A stretch of 64,000 bases of DNA from Lycorma delicatula (GCF_047948215.1 NC_134460.1:123331324-123395323), one strand, 5' to 3'. Positions 35,305 through 45,539 are shown, numbered from the stretch's first letter. The notes: a model not told the origin generated them from the letters alone. Translations and numbers: made by a program.

Positions 35305-35904
35305 TCAATTGTTATTATTGAATAATAATAATAATAATAGTAATTATTTATTTATCTATTGTAGATTTTTCTTACAATCACGGATTAATAATTAGTCATT
35401 GATAAATCAACATATTTAAATTAAAAAAAAGTAAAAAAAAAAAAGTCTAATTCGAATATGTGCCTTCTCTTGTAAGATTCAAATATTACATTAATTAAAA
35501 TTTTGTTTGGCTATAACTTCGGAACCAATGAAAATAAGTACCACTTATCATATGTCGTTGAAAAGCACTCAATGAGGGCTTATTATTGCAGTTAAGAAAA
35601 TTCCAAAATCCAAATTGTTGGGGATTTTTGGGCATTTTTGGTTAAGTCGATTGCAATCAAAGGGGGAGGTGCAAAACTAGATGTTACAACTGTCCTAAAT
35701 CCAAAATGTCAATATCCTACGGCTAATCGTGTTTGAGTTATGTGATATACGTAATAAATACGTACGTATGTATGTATAGACGTCACACCGAAACTAGTCA
35801 AAACTGATTCGGGGATGGTCAAAATGGATATTTCTGTTTAAATCTCAAAACCGAAATTTTTCGCGATCACAATTCATCCGTAACTTCGTACAAGGAAGTA
35901 AAAA

Positions 35905-36644
35905 GTAGAAAACTATATTAAATTGTGGAAAAAATTAAATTCCTTAAATAAGATACTTTTCCATTTTTGTGAGTGACAATGCGAACAGTTTGTTAAAAAT
36001 AAAACAAATTAAAAATTGTTTAGTGTTAGGAAAGCCCTGAAACGATTTACAGTAAGGAAATATTACGATCAGAACGTATAACATTGTTTTCTTTTCCGTT
36101 TTTACAATAAAATATTTTTAACATTTTTATGGAAGTATTCTGGTAATGTAATTACCGATAGCATTATGTTTTCCATAATGAAATTAATTTTTTGAGTGAT
36201 GAATTAATTCACCACAGAAGTTTATAAAGACGTTTTTACATGAGAATATGAAGACAGAAATTCATTAAAGTGTCATGCTTGACGGGGTGTTGAACCGGGA
36301 CCTTCGAATATGAAAATATTACAGTTGTTATAAGTTTTACTTAGAATAAGTAAATTTTATGTTTTAAATTGCTTTAAATATTTCCTTTTTCTCTGAGTCA
36401 ACGTAAATATTTAGTTTTTCCTTACAAAAATAAAATTGATAAAGATATTTAAATACACTTTATAATTCTTAATTGAATCGATATCTACTTGTAACTAATA
36501 AAATGATACTAAAATATAAGAATTTATATTTATATATATAAAGTGCAGACTAAAAAATAAATTAATTAAAAATGTATTTTTAAAAAAATAATAAATAAAC
36601 GATTAAAACGTTGCTGCATTTTCAGTTGAAAAAATATACTTTTA

Positions 36645-36684
<40 letters not shown>

Positions 36685-37195
36685 TTATTCTTTTTTTAAT
36701 AATTGCGCGCAAAAAGCTAAAAGTTTTATACAATGTTGTATTTTTATTTACACCTGTTCATTTTCCCACAAAAAAAAACAGCAGTATCCTTTGTCACAAT
36801 AAAAAAAACAAATGATTTTTACTTTTCAGTGAATATAAAACAATATTTTTAAAGCTTCAACGTTCTCAGCGTTTGACTATTTTACAATCTTATAAATTAA
36901 GCATATATATTTACTTAAAAATTTATGGGCTTCATTTACTTTATTTAAATACAGTAAAATTCTATTTTTGTTAAGTTCAAACTAAGATACAAAATATTAT
37001 ATTATTATTAAAAATAATATTATTAATAAAAGTTATTTTAGATTAAACTTTATCATTTCATAAATAATTTATTTAATGATTAACTAGACTATTCGTCGTT
37101 CCACCCAATATCAATTAATTAGTATCAATTACTAAGACATAAAAGTGTCTTTTTTTGTGGAACTTTTTTCAGTCAAGTTTACGTCTTTTACTCTT
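35905..37195. other. AT-rich DNA with (TA)n at 36648-36679, no gene seen
   Basis: No coding or transposon features recognised. A (TA)n microsatellite occupies 36648-36679. Confidence 0.55.
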
Positions 37196-37352
37196 AAAAA
37201 ATAAAAAAATAATATTCCGCCCTGAGGTAGGTAATCCCCACGTCCGGAACACAACATCTACGTTCCACGTCCAGGGCAGTAACAGCCGTACTTATGCACA
37301 ATACATATAGCTGGCTAACGGGGCTCCGAGTAAATTCCTCGGATATGCTTTT

Positions 37353-37394
37353 TTTTTGACCTGTTTCCACCTTCAGGTGGAAACAGGTCAAAAA
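37353..37394. repeat. Perfect 20-bp inverted repeat with 2-nt loop
   Basis: TTTTTGACCTGTTTCCACCT (37353-37372), loop TC, AGGTGGAAACAGGTCAAAAA (37375-37394). It lies in the 5' leader of the ORF1-only LINE. Confidence 0.95.
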
Positions 37395-37401
37395 TCATGC
37401 A

Positions 37402-37803
37402 TTGGATTTTTACATTGGATTTACATGCATTGGATTTTTCGGCTACCTGCAGGATATGAACAATTTATTGATTAGGAAGTGGACATATACCAAACTTAGA
37501 GCTGGCGATGTGGCGGCCAGGGTCAATGTTATTGCAGGTGTAACGGAGACCCTTCCGTTGTCCACATGCCCCCTGCGATGGCAAGCATGTAGCAATGGTG
37601 CCCATGTATGTCGGTGCATGGGAGCTCTGAAAGCTTCGGTGAGTAGGAGCCTGGAGTCAGTGCAGAGACTGCGCATCCGCTCTCTGCCAGGACATATGCC
37701 GGTTCCACCGGAGTACCGGATCGGACCTCCAAGGTTAGTAGCCCTGGAGTGGGGGTGTACCCCGGCGGCTAGCCTTGCTACAGAAGGGATCCACTGTTCA
37801 TGA
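37402..37803 (+). other. Open leader stretch upstream of LINE ORF1
   Basis: A 133-codon ORF in the LINE leader ending TEGIHCS, whose stop codon overlaps the ORF1 start as ATGA at 37800-37803. No motif is recognised. The G+C-rich leader is open on the opposite strand as well (37443-37814), so openness alone is weak evidence for translation. It could be an upstream ORF influencing ORF1 initiation, or chance. Confidence 0.25.
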
Positions 37804-39472
37804 ATATTGAACAATCAAACGTGGCAGAGGGTGCACGTAAACACCCTCGTTTAGAATCCTCCGATTCGCCACAAGCGAAGAGGAAAAAGAGCAAGGAGTC
37901 AGATAAAATTAAGAGAGATGCTGACAAAATCAGTAAGGAAGTGAGAAAGTCTTGGTTTGGAAACATTCCTCCCAAACCGAGATTTTTTAATTATAACAAA
38001 GGAGAATGGAAACTTCCAAAAAGTTAGTCCATTCTTAATCGCAAGAGAAATTACAAATTGTGCTGGTGGTCCCGTTAAAGAAATCCGAAAGACTTTTAAT
38101 GGATTGCACGTCGAAACTATCAACGACGTGCAAAGCCAGAAAGTCCAGGCGTTGAAGAAGATCGGTGAATTTGCGGTTTCTGTTCAACCGCATAGCACAC
38201 TGAACTCATTTGTCGCGAAATTGAGTGTGAACAACAAGTTCACACTGAACTTGTTGTTTGTCGCGATCTTCTTAATTGTACAGAAGAAGAAATTGTACAA
38301 GAAATGTCGAGTCAGGGAGTAACTCAATGTCGCAGACTTACTATGAGAAGAAATGGTGAGATTCTTCCTTCGGCCTCGCATGTTTTAACATTTAGTAGGC
38401 CGAATCCTCCTGAAAAGGTACGAGCTGGCATCCATCGGCTTCATGTACGAGCTTTCATCCCGCAGCCGATGAGATGTTTTAAGTGTCAACGATTCGGACA
38501 CACAGCAGCAAGATGTGAAGCGCAGGAAATATATATATGTGGAGAGAAAACACATGAGGGTGACCCATGAAAAACCCTCCAACCTGCGTTAACTGTAAAG
38601 GGCATCACAATTGTCGTTCAAGAAACTGCCCTACATATAAATTAGAAACAGCAATTCAGGAAGTTAAAACGCTTCAGAAGGTAAGCTATCCTGAAGCAAA
38701 GAAGATTGTTAATAAGCGTACACCACGACCATCGACTTCTTATGCAGAAGCAGCGGCTGCCCCTTCCACATCTAAAATTAATGTGGAGCAGTTGCTTAAC
38801 ACGATGGCACCAAGTCTTGCGACGATGATTGAAAGAATCATTGATTCAAAGATTGAGTCGACTCATCAGAGAAAACAAAGTAAAGATGAGAAGGCTCATC
38901 CCCGGACTGACGCCGTTGACATGAGAGACACACCAGCGCCGTTTAAAAAACCAGCTAAATCTGCGATTGTAAAGTCACCAACTTGTGTAAGAATTAAAAA
39001 TCTTGATTTATCTGACAAAGAGAAACAGATCGCTCCGTCGTGTAGTCACAAATCTAAAGAAATTGTGACAAGAAAACCTGAATCTGCGGAAATGGAGGTG
39101 CAAGTTATTATAGGAAAAGCACCAGGCGCAGATGAAATAAAACCTGTACCAATAGAGCCTCCAAAAGCGCAAAGATCAGCTTCGGTGAGAGCATCTATTT
39201 CAGCTGGACCCAGTACTGCAGTAGAGATAGAGTCCGGCTCATCCGCCGCGGAGACATCATCGCACATTAATTTAGACTCTTTAGCAAAGATGCTAACAGC
39301 ACCGGCGAAAGTTTCATTAACTGACGTCAGCCGAAGAACGTCACTGGCATCCGAAATAGAGGAAGACGATGCCATGTCTGAGGCCTCAGATACGCTGTCA
39401 TCAGAGGTTGAGGCCGTCAGAAGAATGGAGAAACGTAAAAAAGGATGGCCGAAAGGAAAGCCTAGAAAGTAA
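37800..39472 (+). pseudogene. LINE ORF1 (gag-like, zinc-knuckle) with frameshifts
   Basis: Encodes the RNA-binding ORF1 protein of an I/Jockey-type LINE, which packages the element RNA. Pieces: MNIEQSNVAEGARKHPRLES with a basic KRKKSK region (37800-38027); after a +1/-1 shift VSPFLIAREITNCAGGPVKE and IRKTFNGLHVETINDVQSQK (to about 38205); then CRRLTMRRNGEILPSASHVL (38325-). Zinc knuckles: CFKCQRFGHTAARC (CX2CX4HX4C), a diverged CGE-x-THEGD, and CVNCKGHHNCRSRNC. After another shift, a 301-codon open C-terminal part starts near 38567 and contains LETAIQEVKTLQKVSYPEAK, then a low-complexity acidic and serine-rich tail ending KKGWPKGKPRK. Frame breaks lie near 38020, 38220-38290 (a palindromic insertion) and 38565. 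Confidence 0.85.
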
Positions 39473-39644
39473 TTTTATTGGATCAGAAGTTAGAAGAAAA
39501 GTAAAATTTTGATCATTTTTTTTGACACATGAAAATGTGAAATATTGAACCCTTTTTTATTTTTATTTTTTTTTGAAGTGGGATGGGGCTAATGACCAAA
39601 GTAGTCGATGCCCCTAAAAACCTCAAAAAAATAAAATTAAAAAT
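39473..39644 (+). other. LINE 3' untranslated tail
   Basis: Contains GGGGCTAATGACC at 39584-39596 and GTAGTCGATGCCCC at 39601-39614, followed by A-rich sequence with AATAAA-like pentamers. The block AATGACCA...GATGCCC also forms the 3' tail of the SINE at 56468-56621 (19 of 23 positions identical), so it is probably the signal recognised by the LINE reverse transcriptase. Confidence 0.7.
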
Positions 39645-39659
39645 AAAAATAATATTCCG

Positions 39660-41030
39660 GTCTAAAACCGTTAAAAAATTATTTAAAATCTACACCTAGA
39701 TAATATTATAATTTTAAGCTACCGTCATCAGTATATACCGGAATTAGAATAGTTAAGATAATAAATAAACGAAAAATAAGAAATAATTCAAAAACAGTAT
39801 ATACAAAATACTATAATACAAGTTTTTTAGCGTGGTTTTAGAATAATATAAAAGAATCCAGGTAATAGTTCCGGTAATAGAATCCAGGTAATCGTTTTAG
39901 GGATCACAATATTAAGTGTAAATTTAACTGAAATACCATCTAAACTACTAAAATCTACATACAATTAAGATTATACTAATCTATTACACGCGTCTTATTA
40001 GATAGATTCAAAAAATAAAATTTATCCTCCAAAATCCCAACTATCAATTCCGTAAAGACTGGATCTAAAAATACGAGGAAAATTTTCAGTAAGTTAAGTA
40101 ATTGTGAAGTGAAGTTTATTTCGAAGGGCATGTTCAGTTTTTACAAGATCATCATTCACAATGGAATGCCACCCTCTTTCTTCTTCACTCTCCACATTAT
40201 TTCATCCTTCCTTGAATTTTCTGGATCATTCTCTCACAGAATCATTATTATTATTATGAAATTAAAAATTTAAAAACCGTGAACAAATATTTATTTAAAA
40301 TTTAATCCGATGGGTTTTAATTTTTAAACAATCAACAGCAGATACTGCGGAAACATTAGAAAAACATAAATACATGAAAAAATAATAAATAATAATAATA
40401 AATATTTATTGAAAAAAAAAAAAAATAGTAATTATAACAAAAAAGATCACTTTAAAACAAGTATTTCAAGTCAGCTCTTTAGAATAAGAATAAAAACTAA
40501 AAAATTCCAGTTTTTGATGCATTATCAGCAGAAGATAGCTTATAAATATACCCTCAATTCATATCGCCCTTTACGACATAGTTCACGCATCTTATATAGG
40601 CTGGACGAATAAAATTTATCTCAAGAAAGATAAAGGAAGAATAAATGTTAAACCAATTAAAGATATATCCTCGCCCAAGAAAAAATTCTAAGGAAGCGGA
40701 TAACAGTTTAATATTTGTACGATTAAAAGCTTTCACTAAAAGATATTTAAAATTCAAACAGGATATTAAGTACTGATCCCTTCGTTGTCCAACGATGATG
40801 TCTGTTTTAAGATTTAAAAAGTAAGTTTTCCAGTTATCTGCGTAATTCTCGTTTATTACATATTTTCTGAAACTCTCTTTTCTAATTATCTAATCTTATT
40901 ACCAGTTTTAAGGGTATTGCTGGGCTACAGTTGACTTCTGTTGTCTTTTATGACTATAATGAGATAATGCATCATTATTCTAATTTTCACTAAAGGAAAG
41001 ATGAAGTTGAAAAGTTAAATAAAAGAAGAC
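39660..41030. other. AT-rich DNA, no gene assigned
   Basis: A slightly less A+T-rich patch at 40130-40250 could, on the minus strand, be a LINE 3' scrap, but the match is too weak to call. Confidence 0.45.
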
Positions 41031-41034
41031 TTCT

Positions 41035-41345
41035 TGTGTGATACCTTCGGTGTTAGAGGAAAGTGCGGGGATCGCACTTTCGCGAATCGGTTATTTGATA
41101 GTAGAGGATTGTATGTTATGGTAAGTGGTCGTGATTGGAAGAGGCCAAACGAAGGCGATAGTAGGTCGTGTAAATACATTGGTGATATCCTGATAGAGGC
41201 CAAACTGATGACTGTTTGATCAAGTTTAGAGGGTCTAAAAAATGACCTCCGGTAAAGCCCATAAGGGCTAGGAATGTAAGGGGTGGTGTGGCGATCGGGA
41301 TCATTACAAGGCGGGAGTTTTTCCCCAAGGAAGTCAGGATGATTC
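41035..41345. other. Unrecognised G+C-richer island
   Basis: A ~310-bp block with balanced composition and overlapping ORFs on both strands (61 codons plus, 115 codons minus), none with a motif I recognise. It is probably untranslated or degenerate sequence of an old mobile element into which, or beside which, the mariner at 41544 inserted. Confidence 0.35.
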
Positions 41346-41349
41346 CTAG

Positions 41350-41541
41350 ATAAGAAATACAAATTTAATGTTCAGGTAGCACTACTGTCTGGCACCATGT
41401 GATGTTAAATATTATTTTGCCTTCTTTTCAACATAATCTGTATTTTATTAAATATGTGTTTTTATTCATTAATTGTTAGTGCATAACACGCAACCATACG
41501 ACATGGCCTAGTCGCCAAGCTTGTTGGATTCAATCTTATTA
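41350..41541. other. Flank of the mariner insertion
   Basis: No gene. With the sequence from 42936 it would form the uninterrupted pre-insertion locus, reading CAATCTTATTA then TTATCGTAAG. Confidence 0.5.
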
Positions 41542-41543
41542 TA

Positions 41544-42933
41544 CAGCGTCATTCACGGGAACCGGATGTTTTTAAAATAATCATAAAAAATGGAATATTT
41601 ACTTTAAAAAAGTTATATTGGTACTGAAACACTTGTCAAATCAAAGAATACGTTACTTACTCATGAACAAAAAATTATGTCCGGCAAATGATGTCCATTT
41701 TGGGTAATACATTGTTGTAGCCTTTCACGGTAACTGGCCTCAATTCTTTGCAGCATGTCTACATCAATCTGGGTGACGTGATGACGAATTGCGATCTTTA
41801 GGTCCTCCAATGTACGCGGTTTATTGCCGTACACACGCGATTTCAGAAACCCTCACAGAAAAAAATCACAACTGCTCAAGTCGGGGGACCGAGGGGACCA
41901 AGGAATGTCGCCGAATCTGGAAACGATCCGTCCCGGAAACAAGTTACGGAGAACAGCCATCGTTGACCTCGCTCTGTGCGCTGTAGCTCCATCATGCTGG
42001 AATAACACATTTTGAATATCGATTCCCCGGTTTCGTAACTCAGGGATGAAAAACGTATTCAACATCGCAATGTAACGATCAGCTGTTACAGTTACGGCAG
42101 CGGCATTTTCTTCAAAAAAATATGGTCCAATAACACCGACCTTTCCTATTGCACACCAGACAGTCTATGAAGTGGTCATGAAAACCAAAAACCACAAAAA
42201 AATTCACAAAAAAATTTGTTTTTTGTGAAGTGGGCTATGAAGTGGTCTCTCGTGGAGGTGATGTGGGTTTCTTTCTGCCCAATACTGGCAATTCTGTTTG
42301 TTGACGAAGCCATTCAGATGAAAATGGGCTTCGTCACTCATTAACAATATCAAATTTTCATTTTCTTCAAAAATTGTAAGCATTTGTCGACAAAATGGTA
42401 ATCGCTGCGTGAAATCTTGCTCGTTTAAATGCTGCACGACGGCTATCTTATAAGGATGGAAATGCAGATCTGTATGCAGAATTCGTCTTACCGTACTTGT
42501 GCTCATTTGAAGCGCTGCTGAATGCCTCTGAATAGAGTGGCGTGGGCTTCTGACAATGGCTTTCCTTACTCGTTCGATGTTCTCCGGAGTGCTAGCAGTT
42601 CGTCGGGGACCCGGTGGTTTTTTCTTCAATATTGAACAGCTTGTTCGAAGGTTGTTTACCCGTCGCAATATTGTGTTACGAGAAGGGACACTTGCATTAC
42701 GATGGATATTAAACTGACGGCGGAAATCTCGCTGAACAGCAGTTACGGATTCGTAATTTCGCACATAACTGTCATACGCGTTCAGGCGTCTAGCGTCCAC
42801 GGCTCCATCTCAACGACTAAAATGTAAATGCTATGAACAAAGGAAACGTCAGACACCAGCCACGTGCCCTTTCCACCACGAACGCCCGAGTACAACCGAC
42901 TTCAAAAACATCCGGTTCCCGTGAATGACCCTG
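41544..42933 (-). mobile_element. Well-preserved DD41D mariner-type transposon
   Basis: A 1390-bp element with 30-bp TIRs differing at one position: 41544 starts CAGCGTCATTCACGGGAACC and continues GGATGTTTTT; 42933 is the end of the inverted copy beginning CAGGGTCATTC. TA lies outside both ends (41542-41543, 42934-42935). It carries one transposase gene on the minus strand with few lesions. Among the DNA transposons in the window this is clearly the youngest. Confidence 0.9.
41661..42808 (-). pseudogene. Mariner transposase, DD41D, four visible lesions or fewer
   Basis: Cut-and-paste transposase that would bind the element's TIRs and excise it. Start ATG at 42808 (MEPWTLDA), then a frameshift near 42780 into AYDSYVRNYESVTAVQRDFR. 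Helix-turn-helix part: NTILRRVNNLR, STPENIERVRKAIVRSPRHS, STSTVRRILHTDLHFHPYKI. Catalytic residues: D in LILLMSDEAHFHLNG, D in VLFQHDGATAHRA, D in RSPDLSSCDFFL, with 41 residues between the last two, matching the DD41D (VISITOR-like) group. C-terminus near 41661: QQCITQNGHHLPDIIF. Lesions: the early frameshift; a 57-bp palindromic insertion with a 13-bp duplication (42165-42247); and TGG to TGA just after CDFFL. All three catalytic aspartates are kept. Confidence 0.88.
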
Positions 42934-43033
42934 TATTATCGTAAGATGTGTTTAATTATGGTGGGCAGTATGTTGTGACATAGCTCCGTATGATTCACAC
43001 AACTCCTGGCGATTCACTCGGCTGCATCTTCAC

Positions 43034-43068
43034 TATATAAGCCAGCTCAACACTAGAATCACTCAGTC
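43034..43068 (+). promoter_or_regulatory. TATA box plus initiator (candidate core promoter)
   Basis: TATATAA at 43034-43040 is followed by TCAGTC at 43063-43068, which matches the arthropod initiator; the presumed start A (43065) is about 30 bp downstream of the TATA box, the canonical distance. The surrounding 42990-43110 is G+C-richer than average. No ORF of note follows. It may be a host promoter or the promoter of a solo LTR; I could not find matching LTR ends or a target duplication. Confidence 0.45.
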
Positions 43069-43109
43069 TCGTCGTGTTTAGTCAGCTCGATGTATCATTT
43101 GATGACTCA

Positions 43110-44330
43110 TATTGTTCAGTAAAATTTTACACATCATACAGTAGACTTGATATACATTAAATTATATATATTTTTCAACAGTGTAATACAAATTAAATTA
43201 AATCATGAATATGTTATACAATTATTAGGTCCAATCAGTATTTGTTTTATTTACAGTCCACTTAACATAAACGAATCAGTTAGTATGAACCTTAAACCAA
43301 CCAAAATCTTCGGTTAATTAAAATTTTATTTGATTTTGTATTTAAAATCTTTTCACTAAAATCAATCGTTAGCAAGTGAATGATAAAAAATAATTAATTT
43401 CAGGAAAGCTGTTATTTATTTTTATTAATTGCAAGTGTTTTGATAAAATGGATTGTGATTGTTAAAACTGTAAACAAATATTCACCAAGAGTAGGAAGCG
43501 ACGCTCAATTGTAATAATTTCATAAAACCTTTCTCCAAATGCTGTAACAAATTTTATTATTTTTTATAAGTACGCTTATTTTTTAGCTACTTATAAGTTC
43601 TTCACATAAAAGACAAGAAAGTTTTTTGCTAAAAGGGAATCAAATTTTTATATTTAAATTTAAAAAAGTTAAGAAAACTTTAAGATAGACTTTAAATTTT
43701 TTTCTATTAACTTTCCAAAAGTAATTTTTGTCTGATATTAACCAGTAAATGAGAAAAAGAAAATATTATTTATCGAAAGTAAAGCAGGTTTTCCGATAAA
43801 TATTTTTAAGTTAAGACATGATTAAAATTTTAATTAGAGTTTCAATAAGATTATCCTTAATGTTTTATTAAAATTAGTTTGACTGTTAATCCATGATTTC
43901 CGGACAACACGAAAACATAAACTGAGATACTGTAATCGAACAACATCCTACGGCGTGTACAAGAAAAGATAATCTGTTTCTGCTTCTATTTTATAGTTTA
44001 ACTGTAAAACACTATAATGAATTGCAAAATACATCATTTTTAATAAATATGGCCATTTAAATTAACTGAAATATCTTCTTTATAAATAAATTCATGTATT
44101 TGTATGTTAATTTTTTTGTGTAAATGTAGTGTGTAATAAAAGGTTCATCTGATTTCAAAAGTCTTTATTCTTTAAACAAATAAATATATGTAACCTCTAC
44201 ATTGAATTGTAAAATACACGTTTGAATATTAAATTTTACTTAAAATTTTCACAAAAACTCAATATCCCCCCCCCCCCGTAATGCATGCCATACACTTATA
44301 CGATAATTACACTCGCCCCGTATTCAAGCA
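43110..44330. other. AT-rich DNA, no gene seen; C12 run at 44266-44277
   Basis: No coding features. A run of twelve Cs lies at 44266-44277. Confidence 0.5.
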
Positions 44331-44334
44331 ATAA

Positions 44335-44784
44335 TGACTGGTGTTATTGCAACCATTTTTCTTATTATGCGGTTTCACAGCTCATTCAATACAATTACTA
44401 GAAAAGAAGGCATGTAAATGGAGACTTTCACAACCTCCCACAAGAAAAAAAATCACAGACAGCGAGATTAAGGACCTTGGTGGCCAGTAAATAAATACTA
44501 AATCGGCAAGCCCTTCACAGTTGACTAATTGTTGTGGAAGCACGTCGTTAAAATGCCGGAACTTGCAGATGCCGGTTCAATAGTGCTTCGTCCTACTGAA
44601 AAATGAATTCATCAGAATTTGCTTGTAGCTTCTTCAGGAAAAACCACTTCTGCAACATTTCCAGATATGAAATTCCTGTAACGCTGTTTTCCATAAAAAT
44701 AGTACGAAGCGTAAACCTTTTCTCGAGAAATGCTGAAAAGACAATAACTTTTGGATATAGTATCTCACTCTCTCTCTCTCTCAC
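44335..44784 (-). pseudogene. Mariner transposase relic, catalytic C-terminal part
   Basis: Minus strand: KVIVFSAFLEKRFTLRTIFM, ENSVTGISYLEMLQKWF, LKKLQANSDEFIFQ (44750-44595), then heavily broken sequence, with LATKVLNLAVCDFFS near 44480-44445 corresponding to the third-aspartate block. The second-aspartate block (expected just after FIFQ) is degraded. A CT-rich microsatellite (44766-44783) abuts its upstream end, and the DNA-binding domain is missing. It belongs to a different lineage from the element at 41544. Confidence 0.6.
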
Positions 44785-44859
44785 TCATGTTATCATGTTC
44801 AATTGCTGCATGTAGCAGCTCTTTCCCCTCATGCCCATATGTTGTGTCTGTTCTCTTGA

Positions 44860-45293
44860 CCATCCCTGAATCCATTTTGACGTTTCTGCGTGACGTCTGT
44901 ACGTACGTATGTATCTCGAATAACTCAAAAACGATTAACTGTTGGATTTAGGACTGTTGAAACATCTAGTTGTGCACCTCCCCTTTGATTGCAATCGACT
45001 GGACCAAAAATGTCTAAAAAAGCCCAAAATCTAAAACATTTGGATTTTGGACGTTTTCTTAACTACAGTAATAATCTCTCATTGAGAGATTTTTAACCAT
45101 ATGTCATAAGTGGTACGTATCTTCATAGGTTTCAGAGTTATAGCTAAATAAAATTTTAATTAATGAAATATTTGGTTTTACAAGGGGAAAGCGCATCGGT
45201 TCGAATCCGACTTCATTTCCTTTCTTATAATAATTTTTTTTTTAAATTTAAATATACTGATTTATTAATAATTATTAAACTCTGATTTAAAAA

Positions 45294-45338
<45 letters not shown>

Positions 45339-45532
45339 TTATAATATATATATAAATATATATAATATATATATATATTTATATATATATAAATTATATA
45401 ATAAATAATAGTTTAAAAATAACAATTAAAAAAAAAAAATAAAAAAATCGGAAGTTCATTTTTTTTTAAATATGTAAATGTAATTTAATAGGCGTACAAG
45501 GGAGTCATATGGTGTCCAAATCAAATTTTTTT
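44860..45532 (-). mobile_element. Family A repeat, copy A4, with expanded (TA)n
   Basis: Reverse-oriented copy sharing CCATCCCTGAATCCATTTTG, AATAACTCAAAAACGATTAA, ACATCTAGTTGTGCACCTCC, GATTGCAATCGACT and GAATCCGACTTCATTTCC. Right end motif CGTACAAGGGA at 45493-45503 with the flank GTCATATGGTGTCC. The left (element 3') end with its CGTACAAGGAA motif is missing. Internal TA-rich sequence 45300-45410 is expanded relative to other copies. Confidence 0.7.
45300..45412. repeat. (TA)n-rich tract
   Basis: Over 100 bp of TA with short A/T interruptions, inside family A copy A4; strongly self-complementary. Confidence 0.9.
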
Positions 45533-45539
45533 TATGATC

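Larger units (their letters stand above)
34157..35903 (+). mobile_element. Family A repeat, copy A3, with ~1 kb of extra internal DNA
   Basis: The left end has GTGGACACCACATGATTTCC then TTGTACG (34162-34190); the right end is CGTACAAGGAAGT at 35887-35898. The right part (35330-35903) matches copies A1, A2 and A4. It is about 1.75 kb instead of ~0.67 kb: DNA from about 34230 to 35230 has no counterpart in the others and contains a decayed repeat-coding segment (34680-34995) and a (TA)n at 35262-35304. Either another element inserted here, or this copy is closer to a longer parental element. Confidence 0.65.
37205..39659 (+). mobile_element. ORF1-only LINE insertion (non-autonomous) with 15-bp target duplication
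   Basis: AAAAATAATATTCCG occurs perfectly at 37205-37219 and 39645-39659 and defines the insertion 37220-39644. Inside: a G+C-rich leader (37220-37799), an ORF1 (gag-like) coding region 37800-39472, then only about 170 bp of 3' sequence ending GGGGCTAATGACC, GTAGTCGATGCCCC and an A-rich tail. ORF2, which would carry endonuclease and reverse transcriptase, is absent altogether. The perfect target duplication says the deleted form itself was retrotransposed, using enzymes supplied in trans. ORF1 now has frameshifts, but its last 301 codons are open, so the insertion is not very old. Confidence 0.85.

Noticed and set aside
37443..37814. 123-codon minus-strand ORF in the LINE leader
   Set aside because: Antisense to a G+C-rich leader with few stops; no motif.
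41015..41362. 115-codon minus-strand ORF
   Set aside because: Proline-rich translation without motif in an unrecognised island; open on both strands.
42950..43300. Solo LTR around the TATA/initiator pair
   Set aside because: No convincing TG...CA ends with a 4-6 bp target duplication could be found; kept only as a promoter candidate.
44603..44951. Plus-strand ORFs over the mariner relic and CT repeat
   Set aside because: Antisense of the transposase relic plus microsatellite.
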